Assembly (NCBI RefSeq): GCF_002929805.1
Contig: NZ_PJJM01000100.1
Coordinates: forward strand, 51,680 to 115,679
DNA: 64,000 nt
From: Cryobacterium sp. Y50
Lineage (GTDB): Bacteria; Actinomycetota; Actinomycetes; Actinomycetales; Microbacteriaceae
Direction of reading: 5' to 3'
Part shown: piece by piece, positions 44,297-53,260 of the stretch
Layout: the number at the start of each line of letters is the position of its first letter
How positions within the stretch are numbered: the stretch's first letter is position 1
The notes under the pieces: generated by a model
What the model was told of the DNA's origin: nothing
The model's database searches: none
The model's input: only the letters and a program-made list of their open reading frames with translations
Program-made: the position numbers and the translations under genes

Positions 44297-45538
44297 TTAG
44301 CGAGGATGGCTGGCGGGCGACACGGCCGCCCTTGCGCCAAGCGCGGAGAGCGCGAAAGTATTCCCACGATCCAGCTGCGGGTCGAGCAGCAGCGCCTCGA
44401 AGGCCAGCTCGGCCGCCCCGATCAACAGCAGATTCGAGCCGAGTAGCGCTGGCGCGATCCGCACCCCGTCGAACGCGGTCCCCAGTGACAGAGCGGCGAC
44501 CGCGCGGCTGAGCCGGTCGGGGTCGACGGCATGCAGCGCGGAGAGAAAGCCGCCGAGCACGATCACCTGCGGGTTGAGCACGTTGACCGCGCCAGCCAGG
44601 GCGACGGCCAGAAAATCGAGCTGCCGGGCGACCTCGGCGTGCACCACCGGGGAGTCGGAGGCGAGCAGCGCGCGTTCGAGGGTATCGGCATCCGTTTCGC
44701 TCGCGCGGAGGCCCAGCGCCTCGAGCAGGGCGTCGCGGGTCACCTCGGCTTCGAGGGTGCCCGCGATGCCAGCTGAGTCTTTCTGCCCACTCGCACTGAC
44801 CCGGACGTGCCCGAATTCTCCGGCATAGCCCGCTCGGCCACCGGCCGCGACGCCCCCGACTACGAGGCCGCCGCCGATTCCGCTCGACCCTCCGTTGAGG
44901 TAGATCAGGTCGGTCATGCCTTGCCCGGCGCCAAAGTAGCGTTCAGCGGTGACGCCGAGGCTCGCGTCGTTCGCCGCAACGACGGGCAGGCCCGTTGCCG
45001 CCGCGAGCAGGTCACCGAGCGGCTCGTCCACCCAGCCGAGGTGTGGGGCGTGGCGCACCAGACCGTCGGACGCACGCACCAGGCCGGGCACGGCAACGCC
45101 TATTCCGATTATGGAATATTCGCTCAGCTCGGACCGAAGCTTGTCAACGATGCTCACAGTGATCGCCACGGCCTCGGCGGCCGTCGGCGACGATCTTGTT
45201 GCGAAGCGGATTCGGCGGTGCACGACGCCGCTCAGAGCGACCACTCCCACGGTGATCGCGTCGATCTCGGGGTTCAGCGCGAGGGCCACCACTCGGTCGC
45301 TCGCCGCGACGATCGGACTCGGCCGACCAGCCAACCGGGTCGGGTCGGGCATGCGCTCCTCAACCAACCCGCGCTCGACGAGTTCGGCAACCAATGCGCC
45401 AATCGTCGACCGATTCAGGCCGGTCAGTCGGGTGAGCTGCGCCCGCGACGCTGCCCCGCCCCGGTGCACCAGGCGCAGAATGATCGACAGGTTGCGGCGA
45501 CGCAGATCGTCATGGTTGGTGCCCTGCATGGCGTGCAC
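44297..45538 (-). CDS. ROK-family transcriptional regulator
   Basis: 413 aa: N-terminal HTH (GAASRAQLTRLTGLNRSTIG) followed by a ROK domain with GVAVPGLV, GGSSGIGGGLVVGG, and a region that departs from the zinc motif of sugar-kinase members (no HxC-C-C-C cluster visible). It is NagC/XylR-like, so probably an inducer-binding repressor of sugar-related genes. It lies divergent from an aldo/keto reductase gene, with 130 bp between. Confidence 0.88.
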   Translation of the reverse strand: MHAMQGTNHDDLRRRNLSIILRLVHRGGAASRAQLTRLTGLNRSTIGALVAELVERGLVEERMPDPTRLAGRPSPIVAASDRVVALALNPEIDAITVGVVALSGVVHRRIRFATRSSPTAAEAVAITVSIVDKLRSELSEYSIIGIGVAVPGLVRASDGLVRHAPHLGWVDEPLGDLLAAATGLPVVAANDASLGVTAERYFGAGQGMTDLIYLNGGSSGIGGGLVVGGVAAGGRAGYAGEFGHVRVSASGQKDSAGIAGTLEAEVTRDALLEALGLRASETDADTLERALLASDSPVVHAEVARQLDFLAVALAGAVNVLNPQVIVLGGFLSALHAVDPDRLSRAVAALSLGTAFDGVRIAPALLGSNLLLIGAAELAFEALLLDPQLDRGNTFALSALGARAAVSPASHPR

Positions 45539-45668
45539 TGCTCTCGACTCTCACTCGTGGGTCAGAATTCAGGTTACCGCCCCGGATGGACTCCGTAGAG
45601 TGATACGTTGCCAGAGTCAACAAATCATCGACGGCGCTAACAGTCAAGAGGTGCCAGACAGGGACACC

Positions 45669-46673
45669 ATGGAATTTCGTTATCTCGGCAACAGCGGATT
45701 AAAAGTTTCTGAAATCACCTACGGCAATTGGCTCACCCACGGTTCGCAGATTGCGAATGACACCGCGACGGCCTGCGTGCGCGCGGCGCTCGACGCGGGA
45801 ATCAGCTCCTTCGACACCGCGGATGTGTACGCCAACACCGTGGCAGAGCAGGTACTCGGCAACGCACTCAAGGGCGAACGCCGCCAATCTCTTGAGATCT
45901 TCACCAAGGTTTTCGGCCCAACTGGCCCCAAAGGTCACAACGACACCGGGCTATCCCGTAAGCACATCCTCGAATCCATTGATGGCTCGCTCACTCGGCT
46001 GCAGACCGACTACGTCGACCTGTACCAGGCACACCGCTACGACGTGGAGACTCCGCTCGAAGAGACCATGCAGGCCTTCGCCGACGTTGTGCGCCAGGGT
46101 AAGGCCCTATATATCGGAGTGAGCGAGTGGAACGCCGAGCAGTTGCGGGCCGGCCACAAGTTCGCCGCCGACCTGGGTGTTCAGCTCATCTCCAACCAGC
46201 CGCAGTATTCGATGCTCTGGCGCGTGATCGAGTCCGAGGTGGTTCCGGCCGCCGAGGAACTCGGCGTCTCCCAGATCGTCTGGTCCCCGATTGCACAGGG
46301 CGTGCTTACCGGCAAGTATCTGCCGGGGCAGGCGCTCCTTGAAGGCAGCCGGGCAACGGATGCCAAGGGTGGCGCCAACACGATCCAGCGCTGGATGAGC
46401 ACCGAGGTTCTCACGGCCGTGCAGAAGCTGCGCCCGATCGCCGACGACCTCGGGCTCACCATGGCGCAGCTTGCGCTCGCCTGGGTGCTCGCGAATAAGA
46501 ACGTCGCCTCCGCCATCATGGGTGCCTCCCGCCCAGAGCAGGTCGCCGACAATGTGAAGGCTGCCGGAGTGCAGCTCGACGCCGACGTGCTCACGAGAAT
46601 CGATGCCGCCGTGCGCGCCCTGGCCGAGTTTGACCCGCGCAAAACCGTCTCGCCGGAGCAGCGCGAAGCGTAA
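45669..46673 (+). CDS. Aldo/keto reductase (Shaker beta-subunit-like)
   Basis: 334 aa from ATG 45669, preceded by AGGGA. Motifs: FRYLGNSGLKVSEITYGN, FDTADVYAN (Asp and Tyr of the tetrad), IFTKVFG (Lys), YQAHRYD (His) and the NADPH-binding end (AIMGASRPEQVADN). Similar to YghZ-type reductases. The next gene, an SDR/epimerase, follows at 38 bp in the same direction. Substrate unknown, probably a carbonyl or sugar. Confidence 0.9.
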   Translation: MEFRYLGNSGLKVSEITYGNWLTHGSQIANDTATACVRAALDAGISSFDTADVYANTVAEQVLGNALKGERRQSLEIFTKVFGPTGPKGHNDTGLSRKHILESIDGSLTRLQTDYVDLYQAHRYDVETPLEETMQAFADVVRQGKALYIGVSEWNAEQLRAGHKFAADLGVQLISNQPQYSMLWRVIESEVVPAAEELGVSQIVWSPIAQGVLTGKYLPGQALLEGSRATDAKGGANTIQRWMSTEVLTAVQKLRPIADDLGLTMAQLALAWVLANKNVASAIMGASRPEQVADNVKAAGVQLDADVLTRIDAAVRALAEFDPRKTVSPEQREA

Positions 46674-46711
46674 GCCAGCGGCATCCGCTTTATAAAATTT
46701 AGGAGTACGCA

Positions 46712-47557
46712 ATGAGAATCGCCGTTACCGGTGGCAGTGGCAAGCTCGGACGCAGCGTCGTCGCGCGCCTGGCGGGCGAGGGCCACAAAGTCACCAACCT
46801 CGACCAGTCGGGAACTCGCGATTTCGGATTCACGAAAATCGACCTCACCGACTACGGCCAGGTGAGTGACGTGATGTTCGGCATCAACGACCGCACCGAC
46901 GGGTTCGATGCCGTTGTGCATCTCGGAGCTATTCCGGCACCGGGAATCGCGCCAGACGTGGCTACCTTCCACAACAATATGCTCGCGACCTACAACGTGT
47001 TTCAGGCGGCGCGGCGGGCCGGCATCAAGACGATCGTCTACGCCTCAAGCGAGACGACCCTGGGCCTGCCGTTCGATATCGACCCGCCATACATTCCCGT
47101 TGACGAAGAGTACCCGGCACGGCCCGAGAGCACGTATTCGCTGGTCAAGCACCTCGAAGAGCAGATGGCCATTCAGCTGGTGCGCTGGGACCCGCTGCTC
47201 AGCATCACGGCGTTGCGCTTCTCCAACGTGATGAATCCGGACGACTACGCGGCCTTCCCCGGCTACGACGCTGACGCCACCCTGCGCAAGTGGAACCTCT
47301 GGGGCTACATCGACGGTCGCGACGGCGCCCAAGCCGTGCTCCGGGCGCTCGAGCAGGCACAGCCGGGCTTCGAGACGTTCATCATTGCGGCCGCCGACAC
47401 CGTGATGAGCCGGTCGAGCGCGAGCTTGGCCGCCGAGGTCTTTCCAAACGTCACCGTCACTAAAGAGGTCGGCGAACACGAGACTCTGCTGTCGATCGAC
47501 AAGGCGAAGCGGATGCTCGGCTTCGCCCCCGAGCACAGCTGGCGCGACCACGTGTAG
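46712..47557 (+). CDS. NAD-dependent epimerase/dehydratase (extended SDR)
   Basis: 281 aa. Rossmann motif VTGGSGKLGRS, YASSETTLG, catalytic YSLVK (YxxxK) and VVHLGAIPAPG. The ATG has TAGGAG seven bases upstream. Near the uronate genes and of uronate-dehydrogenase-like size, so oxidation of a uronate or another sugar is possible, but the similarity to known Udh is not strong. Convergent with kdgK, 21 bp apart. Confidence 0.85.
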   Translation: MRIAVTGGSGKLGRSVVARLAGEGHKVTNLDQSGTRDFGFTKIDLTDYGQVSDVMFGINDRTDGFDAVVHLGAIPAPGIAPDVATFHNNMLATYNVFQAARRAGIKTIVYASSETTLGLPFDIDPPYIPVDEEYPARPESTYSLVKHLEEQMAIQLVRWDPLLSITALRFSNVMNPDDYAAFPGYDADATLRKWNLWGYIDGRDGAQAVLRALEQAQPGFETFIIAAADTVMSRSSASLAAEVFPNVTVTKEVGEHETLLSIDKAKRMLGFAPEHSWRDHV

Positions 47558-47578
47558 TTCGCCACCGCAACCGCAGGC

Positions 47579-48541
47579 CTAACGACTGACGCGCTCGCTT
47601 GCCCCCAGGACGGCGAGCTCACTGCGGCGCGGCATGCCCTCCCAGTCCCCCGGAACCAGGCAGGCGTAGGCACCCACCGTGACGGCGGTGGTCAGCCGGG
47701 TGGCCACGTCGCGGCCCAGCAGGTATTCGGCGAGGTAGCCGGCCACGAAACCGTCCCCGGCGCCCACGGTGTCAAGCGGCGTGGTGGGAATGGCCGCCCG
47801 CTCGTATTCCAGGCTCTGAACGACGGCAACCGCACCACGCTCGCCGAGTTTCACAACGGCCTCGCCGGCCCCAGCCTCGATCAAATGATGCGCCAGCAGC
47901 AACGGCGTCGCCGCATCGCCGACCGCGATGGCCGCCTCGTCGTCGCCGGCGAAGACGACGTCAACGAACGGCAGGATGCGGCGGTACATGGCGCCGGCCT
48001 CAGCGGGCGACCAGAGCTTGCCTCGAAAATTGAGGTCGAATGACACGGTGACGTCGGCATCGCGAGCCACCCGGATTGCCTCGAATACGGCGTCAGCAGC
48101 GGTGTCAGAGAGAGCGGGCGTGATGCCCGTGAGGTGCAGCAGCGACGCAGTGCGAATGAGCTCGGGGTCAATGTCGCCTGGCGTCAGTCGCGACCCGGCA
48201 TTGCCGCGACGGTAGTACCAGACGCGGGTATCCCGGCTCGTGCGACGCTCCTTGACCATGAGCCCCGTCGGTGCCTCCGAATCGCGGATTCCCACCACCC
48301 GCACGCCCTCCGCGCTGATTTCGCGCAGCACGAGGTCACCGAGGGAGTCCTCGCCCACCCGACCGATCCAGGTGACCGGCGTGCCAAGGCGTCGCAGCGC
48401 GATGGCTACGTTGCTCTCGGAACCGCCAATGCCCAGGGTCATGGCCCGGGTATGCTGCAGCGGCCCAAAGGTGTCTGCGCTCATCAGGGCCATCGTTTCG
48501 CCCAGGGTCACAACCGAGGGAGCGACGGATGCGGCGCTCAT
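47579..48541 (-). CDS. kdgK: 2-keto-3-deoxygluconate kinase (PfkB family)
   Basis: Phosphorylates 2-keto-3-deoxygluconate at C6. 320 aa. PfkB motifs: LGIGGSESNVAIALRRLG near residue 37, and TPLDTVGAGDGFVAGYLAEY with the catalytic Asp. The substrate loop WYYRRGNAGSRLTPGDID is of the KdgK type. Its start overlaps the kdgA stop (ATGA). The local pathway supports this function over other sugar kinases. Confidence 0.9.
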   Translation of the reverse strand: MSAASVAPSVVTLGETMALMSADTFGPLQHTRAMTLGIGGSESNVAIALRRLGTPVTWIGRVGEDSLGDLVLREISAEGVRVVGIRDSEAPTGLMVKERRTSRDTRVWYYRRGNAGSRLTPGDIDPELIRTASLLHLTGITPALSDTAADAVFEAIRVARDADVTVSFDLNFRGKLWSPAEAGAMYRRILPFVDVVFAGDDEAAIAVGDAATPLLLAHHLIEAGAGEAVVKLGERGAVAVVQSLEYERAAIPTTPLDTVGAGDGFVAGYLAEYLLGRDVATRLTTAVTVGAYACLVPGDWEGMPRRSELAVLGASERVSR

Positions 48542-49203
48542 CGCTGCGCCAGGGCATCCGCTGCGAGGCTGGTCACTCGCTGCGCCCGTTCGGCGAGCGC
48601 CGCGAGCGACCCACCTTTCAGCGCGTCGCCCACGAGCGGGCCGCCGAGACTCACGGCGAGGGCACCGGCGTTCAGCCAGCGCGGAATGTCTTCGAGGCCG
48701 ATCCCGCCGGAGGGAACGAACTCCAGGTCGGGAAACGGCCCGCGCAGGTGCGAACCGTACTGCGGCCCCACGGTTTCGGCCGGGAAAATCTTCACGGCGG
48801 TGGCACCGGCGGCCCAGGCGCCGTAGAGCTCAGTGGGCGTCAGCCCGCCCGGGAACACGGGAATGCCCTCGCGCACGGCGAGCGCGATCACATCGAGGTT
48901 TACGATCGGGGTCACGAGATAGTGCGCCCCGGCCGCGATGGCGAATTCGGCCTGCCGCACGGTCACGATGGTTCCAATCCCCACTTCGACGTCGTCGCCC
49001 ACCCGCGTGAGCAGGGCGGGCAAATGCTCGAAGGTGCCGGATGTGCTGAGTGTGAGTTCGATCGAGCGCACGCCATTCTCGGCGAGCGCGTCGACCACGG
49101 GATCGTAGTCGGTCGCGGCGCTCGCGCGCAACACGGCGATGATCGGGTGCTGGCGCAGTCGAGCGGATGCCGGCACGCGGGCCGGCGAGGGGGCGAGGGT
49201 CAC
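48538..49203 (-). CDS. kdgA: KDPG aldolase (2-dehydro-3-deoxyphosphogluconate aldolase)
   Basis: Splits KDPG into pyruvate and glyceraldehyde-3-phosphate. 221 aa, class I aldolase. VRSIELTLST holds the catalytic Glu, GIGTIVTVRQAEFAIAAGA follows, and TAVKIFPAE has the Schiff-base Lys. Start GTG 49203 overlaps the lacI stop. Equivalent to Eda; operon is lacI-kdgA-kdgK. Confidence 0.93.
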   Translation of the reverse strand: MTLAPSPARVPASARLRQHPIIAVLRASAATDYDPVVDALAENGVRSIELTLSTSGTFEHLPALLTRVGDDVEVGIGTIVTVRQAEFAIAAGAHYLVTPIVNLDVIALAVREGIPVFPGGLTPTELYGAWAAGATAVKIFPAETVGPQYGSHLRGPFPDLEFVPSGGIGLEDIPRWLNAGALAVSLGGPLVGDALKGGSLAALAERAQRVTSLAADALAQR

Positions 49204-50228
49204 GGTGACTCCTGGGTTTGTTCTACACGGGGGTTGAAACTTGGGACGGCACTGGCCGTCGACCGACGAACGATGAGTCGGGTGGGGACACTGCCGGTCT
49301 GGTGCGTTTTGGGGTTGAGCACAGCGGCCGCAGCAAGGGCGCCAAGGACTCGGCTGGAGCTGTCGACGGTGGTCAGCGCTGGCCAGGCGAGCCCGTCTGG
49401 GAGGGAATCGTCACAGCCGATCACGCTGATTCGGCCCGGAACATCGATGCCGCGAGCGCGGAGCGCCGCGAGCACTCCGAGCGCGACCTGGTCGTTGAAG
49501 GCGAGCACGGCAGTGGCCCGGTCGGTGTCGAGGTCGGTGCCCGCCGCGAGCCCGGCCGCGAAGTCGGGCCGCTCGATCCCCACGATGGTTAGGTTCAACC
49601 CGAGTTCGCCGCAGACTCGGATAAGTGCGGCTCGTTTCTGGCGCGCCGACCAGGAACGGGCGGGTCCGTCGAGATAGGTGAGCCTGCGGTGGCCGAGCGC
49701 GTGCAGATGGGTGACGGCCGACGTGAAGCCAGCGTCCACGTCAATGACCACCTGGCTCAGCCGAGGTGGCACGTCCACGCCGACATCGAGCCGTCGGTTG
49801 GCGAGCACGACCGGCAGCCGGCCGGCCGCGGCCACGATCTGTTCGTCGGTCAGCCGGCTGGAGGTGAGCACGAGGCGATCAACCTGGGTGGACATCTGAC
49901 GCACCAGGGCGTACTCGCGGTCGGGATTCTCATGGGAATCGCCGATCACAATGCCCATATCGTAAGCGCCAACGAGCGATTCGAGTTCGGCCAGGAACGA
50001 GGTATAGAAGGGGTTGGTGATGTCGGGAAAGATCACACCGATGTTGCCGGTCGTACCGGTCACGAGGCCGCGCGCCAGTCGGCTCGGGGTGTAGTCCAGT
50101 GCAGCGGCTACTCGCACGACGCGGTCTTTGGTCGCGGCTACAACGGCATCGGATCCGCTCAGCGCGCGCGACGCGGTAGCGATCGACACGCCGGCGGCCT
50201 CAGCAACCTGTCGAATCGTTGTCGCCAC
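49200..50228 (-). CDS. LacI-family regulator of the kdg/uxaA genes
   Basis: 342 aa from GTG 50228 (ATTIRQVAEAAGVSIATASRAL), the HTH with hinge helix YTPSRLARGLVTG. The C-terminal periplasmic-binding-like domain follows (NIGVIFPDITNPFY; SVIGCDDSLPDGL). It heads the operon with kdgA and kdgK and is divergent from uxaA. A matching LacI-type operator lies in the 82-bp gap. Probable repressor; the inducer is likely KDG or a uronate, which is inference. Confidence 0.92.
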   Translation of the reverse strand: MATTIRQVAEAAGVSIATASRALSGSDAVVAATKDRVVRVAAALDYTPSRLARGLVTGTTGNIGVIFPDITNPFYTSFLAELESLVGAYDMGIVIGDSHENPDREYALVRQMSTQVDRLVLTSSRLTDEQIVAAAGRLPVVLANRRLDVGVDVPPRLSQVVIDVDAGFTSAVTHLHALGHRRLTYLDGPARSWSARQKRAALIRVCGELGLNLTIVGIERPDFAAGLAAGTDLDTDRATAVLAFNDQVALGVLAALRARGIDVPGRISVIGCDDSLPDGLAWPALTTVDSSSRVLGALAAAAVLNPKTHQTGSVPTRLIVRRSTASAVPSFNPRVEQTQESP

Positions 50229-50263
50229 TTGACCCGCCCGCCGGAAAGAATGAGAATAGGGAA

Positions 50264-50277
50264 TGAAATCGTTTACA
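50264..50277. promoter_or_regulatory. LacI-type operator between lacI and uxaA
   Basis: TGAAATCGTTTACA is a near-palindrome with central CG, as expected for LacI-family sites (TG-N-AA-N-CG-N-TT-N-CA). A TATAAC at 50285-50290 would place it in the spacer of a promoter for uxaA, 20 bp before the ATG. Confidence 0.75.
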
Positions 50278-50310
50278 TTTATCCTATAACAGCCACAAGG
50301 ATCCCGCCAG

Positions 50311-51858
50311 ATGCCCACCAGAGTCTTGCTCCGCGACGTTGCCCTGCACTTGAACGACCGGGATGAGGTGGCCGTCGCGCTGCGTTCGCTACCCGCCGGC
50401 ACCCTGATTGATCTCGGCATGGGAGGCGCGGAACTAACCCTCCCAGCCGATATCCCGCGCAGCCACAAGTTCGCCCTCGTCGCCATCGCCACGGGCGCAC
50501 AGGTACACAAATATGGGCAGTCCATCGGTCGCGCGACCGCGGCGATCGCCGCCGGCGAGCACGTGCACAGCCAGAACCTCGGCATGGACGACACCGGGCG
50601 CACCCACGAGTTCGGCACCAGTCGCACCGACCTCGCGGTACCGAGCGAGCCCATGCCCACGTTTCTCGGCTACCCGCGCGCCGACGGTCGAGTGGGCACC
50701 CGCAACTATGTGGGCATTCTCACCTCGGTGAACTGCTCGGCCACGGCCGCCAACCTCATCGCCGAGGCCTTTCGCGGCTTCGCCCTCGACGAGTTCGAGA
50801 ACGTCGACGGCGTGATGGCTCTCACGCACCAGAGTGGATGCGGCCTGATCCCCACCAGCGAAGGTGGCCAGGTTCTGCTGCGCACCCTCCGCGGCTACGC
50901 GGCGCACCCCAACTTCGGCGGCCTGCTCGTCGTGGGCCTTGGCTGCGAAATGGTCCCGGTCGAGTCGCTCGTGCAGGGCTACGATTTGCCGAGCGACACC
51001 CTCGTGTCTTCCATGAACATCCAGGGCGAGGGCGGCGTGCGCGCTACCGTCAAGGAGGGCATCGCCCGCATCCGCGCCATGCTGCCCGAGCTCAACGCGC
51101 GCTCGAGGGTTCCGGTTCCGGTATCCGAACTCGTGCTGGGCCTGAACTGCGGCGGCTCCGACGGCTTCTCCGGCATCACCGCGAACCCGGCCCTGGGTGT
51201 GGCGTCGGACTTGCTCGTGGCGTATGGGGCGACATCCGTTCTGGCAGAAACACCGGAGGTGTTCGGCGCTGAGCATTTGCTCACCAGCCGCGCAGTCTCG
51301 CCCGCGGTCGGGCAACGACTGCTCGACCGCATCGAGTGGTGGCAGGGCTACGCGCGGCAGGGCGGCGGTAGCCTCGATAACAACCCGTCCCCCGGCAACA
51401 AGGCCGGCGGGCTGACCACCATTCTGGAAAAGTCACTCGGCGCCGTCGCGAAGGCCGGGCAAGCGAACCTCTCCGCAGTATATGAGTACGCCGAGCGCAT
51501 CACCGAACGCGGTCTCGTCTTCATGGACACCCCCGGCTACGATCCGGTGTCGGTGACCGGCATCATCGCCGGCGGCGCAACTGTCGTGTGCTTCACCACC
51601 GGTCGCGGCTCGGTGTTCGGCTCCAAGCCCACGCCGTCGATCAAGCTCGCCACCAACTCGGAGACTTTCAACCGGATGCCCGATGACATGGACCTCAACG
51701 CGGGCCGCATCGTCGACGGCACGGCCACCCTCGCCGAAGTCGGGGCAGAGATCTTCGCCCTCATCATTCGAGTGGCATCGGGCGAACAGACCGTGAGCGA
51801 AGAGCTCGGCGTTGGCCAGGAGGAGTTCATCCCCTGGCAGTTCGGCACCGTCACCTGA
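50311..51858 (+). CDS. uxaA: Altronate dehydratase (UxaA/GarD family)
   Basis: Dehydrates altronate to 2-keto-3-deoxygluconate. 515 aa. The N-terminal SAF domain has GAQVHKYGQSIGRATAAIAAG. The UxaA body has YPRADGRVGTRNYVGILTSV, THQSGCGLIPTSEG, LGLNCGGSDGFSGITANPALG, DNNPSPGNKAGGLTTILEKS, and FTTGRGSVFGSKPTPSIKL. Galactarate dehydratase is an alternative family member, but UxaC and the reductase nearby favour altronate. Divergent from the lacI-kdgA-kdgK operon. Confidence 0.9.
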   Translation: MPTRVLLRDVALHLNDRDEVAVALRSLPAGTLIDLGMGGAELTLPADIPRSHKFALVAIATGAQVHKYGQSIGRATAAIAAGEHVHSQNLGMDDTGRTHEFGTSRTDLAVPSEPMPTFLGYPRADGRVGTRNYVGILTSVNCSATAANLIAEAFRGFALDEFENVDGVMALTHQSGCGLIPTSEGGQVLLRTLRGYAAHPNFGGLLVVGLGCEMVPVESLVQGYDLPSDTLVSSMNIQGEGGVRATVKEGIARIRAMLPELNARSRVPVPVSELVLGLNCGGSDGFSGITANPALGVASDLLVAYGATSVLAETPEVFGAEHLLTSRAVSPAVGQRLLDRIEWWQGYARQGGGSLDNNPSPGNKAGGLTTILEKSLGAVAKAGQANLSAVYEYAERITERGLVFMDTPGYDPVSVTGIIAGGATVVCFTTGRGSVFGSKPTPSIKLATNSETFNRMPDDMDLNAGRIVDGTATLAEVGAEIFALIIRVASGEQTVSEELGVGQEEFIPWQFGTVT

Positions 51859-51885
51859 GCACCCCGGCCGCAAGTTCTCCGCGCA

Positions 51886-51972
51886 TAACTCCTGCAAATC
51901 GAGACGACCGAGCCGGACTGCCGCGTGATTCCGGGGCCGACTTGTGGTCTGCCCCGGAATCTGCAGGAGTTA
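51886..51972. repeat. Nested inverted repeat between convergent uxaA and manD
   Basis: Outer arms TAACTCCTGCA (51886-51896) and TGCAGGAGTTA (51962-51972) are perfect complements. Inner arms ATTCCGGGGC (51928-51937) and GCCCCGGAAT (51951-51960) are perfect too. The right-hand arms are almost adjacent, the left ones are separated by about 31 nt. It may act as a two-way terminator. Confidence 0.75.
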
Positions 51973-52027
51973 CACGCCGGGGCCGGCGGACCGGTCCGCC
52001 GACACTCGGCGAGCGGATTCCTCTGGT

Positions 52028-53260
52028 TTACCAGTCGTGCATGGTCCCGTCGCGCTGCAGCCGGTTCACCGGCAGGTACGCCGGCGTGTAGTCGAAGGTA
52101 GCGGCGAGCGCCTCGTCGTACTCGACACCGAGGCCGGGGTTGTTGCCCGGGTGCAGCAGGCCGTCCTTAAAGGTGTAGCTCGTCTGAAACACCGACAGGG
52201 TGTCTTCGGAGTGCTTCATATACTCCTGGATGCCGAAGTTGTGAATGGCGAGGTCGAGGTGCAGGGCGGCTGCCTGGCCGACCGGCGAGATATCGGTTGG
52301 TCCGTGGAAACCAGACTTGATCTGGTAGATCGCCGCGAAGTCGATGATCTTTTTGAGCGCGCTGATGCCGCCGGTGTGGGTGACGGCACTGCGCACGTAA
52401 TCGATGAGCTGCTCGGTGATCAGGGTCTGATAGTCGAAAACCGTGTTGAAGACCTCGCCGATGGCCAGTGGCGTCGTCGTCTGCGCGCGCACCCGGCGCA
52501 GGCTCTCCTGGTTTTCGCCGGGGGTGCAGTCCTCGAGCCAGAACAAGTCGTAGGGCTCGAGCGATTTACCGAGGATGGCAGCCTCGTTCGGCGTAAGCCG
52601 GTGATGGCCGTCATGCAGCAGCGGCAGGTCATAGCCGAATTCCTCGCGCACGGCCGCGAAGATCGTCGGGATGTGCCGGAGGTACGCGCGGCTGTCCCAC
52701 TGCTCCTCGGTAGGAACCGAAGTGCGCTTGGCTGGTTCGTAGTCGTAGCGCTCGCCGGGCTTCTGGTTCGTGGCCACACCGTAGACCTGGCCGAGGCCGG
52801 GCACGCCCGTTTGCACGCGGATGGCCTTGAACCCCTGGTCGAGGTGGTTCTGAATGGAGTTGAACAGCGACGGCAGGTCCGATCCGGACGCGTGCCCGTA
52901 GGCGAGGGCCCCCGTGCGGGAGGCCCCACCGAGCAGTTGATACACCGGCTGGCCGGTAACCTTGCCCTTGATATCCCAAAGGGCAACGTCCACCGCTGCG
53001 ATCGCCGCCATCGTGACGGGACCGCGACGCCAATATGCCCCGCGGTACAGGTACTGCCAGGTGTCTTCGATCGCCTGCGGGTCGCGGCCGATCAGCAACG
53101 GCACGATGTGCTCCTGCAGGTAGGCGACCACTGAAAGCTCACGCCCGTTGAGAGTCGCATCGCCGAGGCCCGTCACGCCGTCCGACGTGGTGATCTTCAG
53201 AGTGACGAAGTTCCGGCCGGGGCTCGTAACGAAGACTTCTGCATGTTCAATGACGCTCAT
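52028..53260 (-). CDS. manD: Mannonate dehydratase (enolase superfamily, ManD)
   Basis: Dehydrates D-mannonate to 2-keto-3-deoxygluconate. 410 aa. N-terminal capping domain ([20 protein letters not shown]), [19 protein letters not shown], then metal ligands in [14 protein letters not shown] (Asp), FWLEDCTP (Glu) and AIGEVFN (Glu), with [12 protein letters not shown] and [12 protein letters not shown] of ManD. It matches the RspA/ManD group. Its start overlaps the uxaC stop by 4 bp. Confidence 0.92.
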   Translation of the reverse strand: MSVIEHAEVFVTSPGRNFVTLKITTSDGVTGLGDATLNGRELSVVAYLQEHIVPLLIGRDPQAIEDTWQYLYRGAYWRRGPVTMAAIAAVDVALWDIKGKVTGQPVYQLLGGASRTGALAYGHASGSDLPSLFNSIQNHLDQGFKAIRVQTGVPGLGQVYGVATNQKPGERYDYEPAKRTSVPTEEQWDSRAYLRHIPTIFAAVREEFGYDLPLLHDGHHRLTPNEAAILGKSLEPYDLFWLEDCTPGENQESLRRVRAQTTTPLAIGEVFNTVFDYQTLITEQLIDYVRSAVTHTGGISALKKIIDFAAIYQIKSGFHGPTDISPVGQAAALHLDLAIHNFGIQEYMKHSEDTLSVFQTSYTFKDGLLHPGNNPGLGVEYDEALAATFDYTPAYLPVNRLQRDGTMHDW

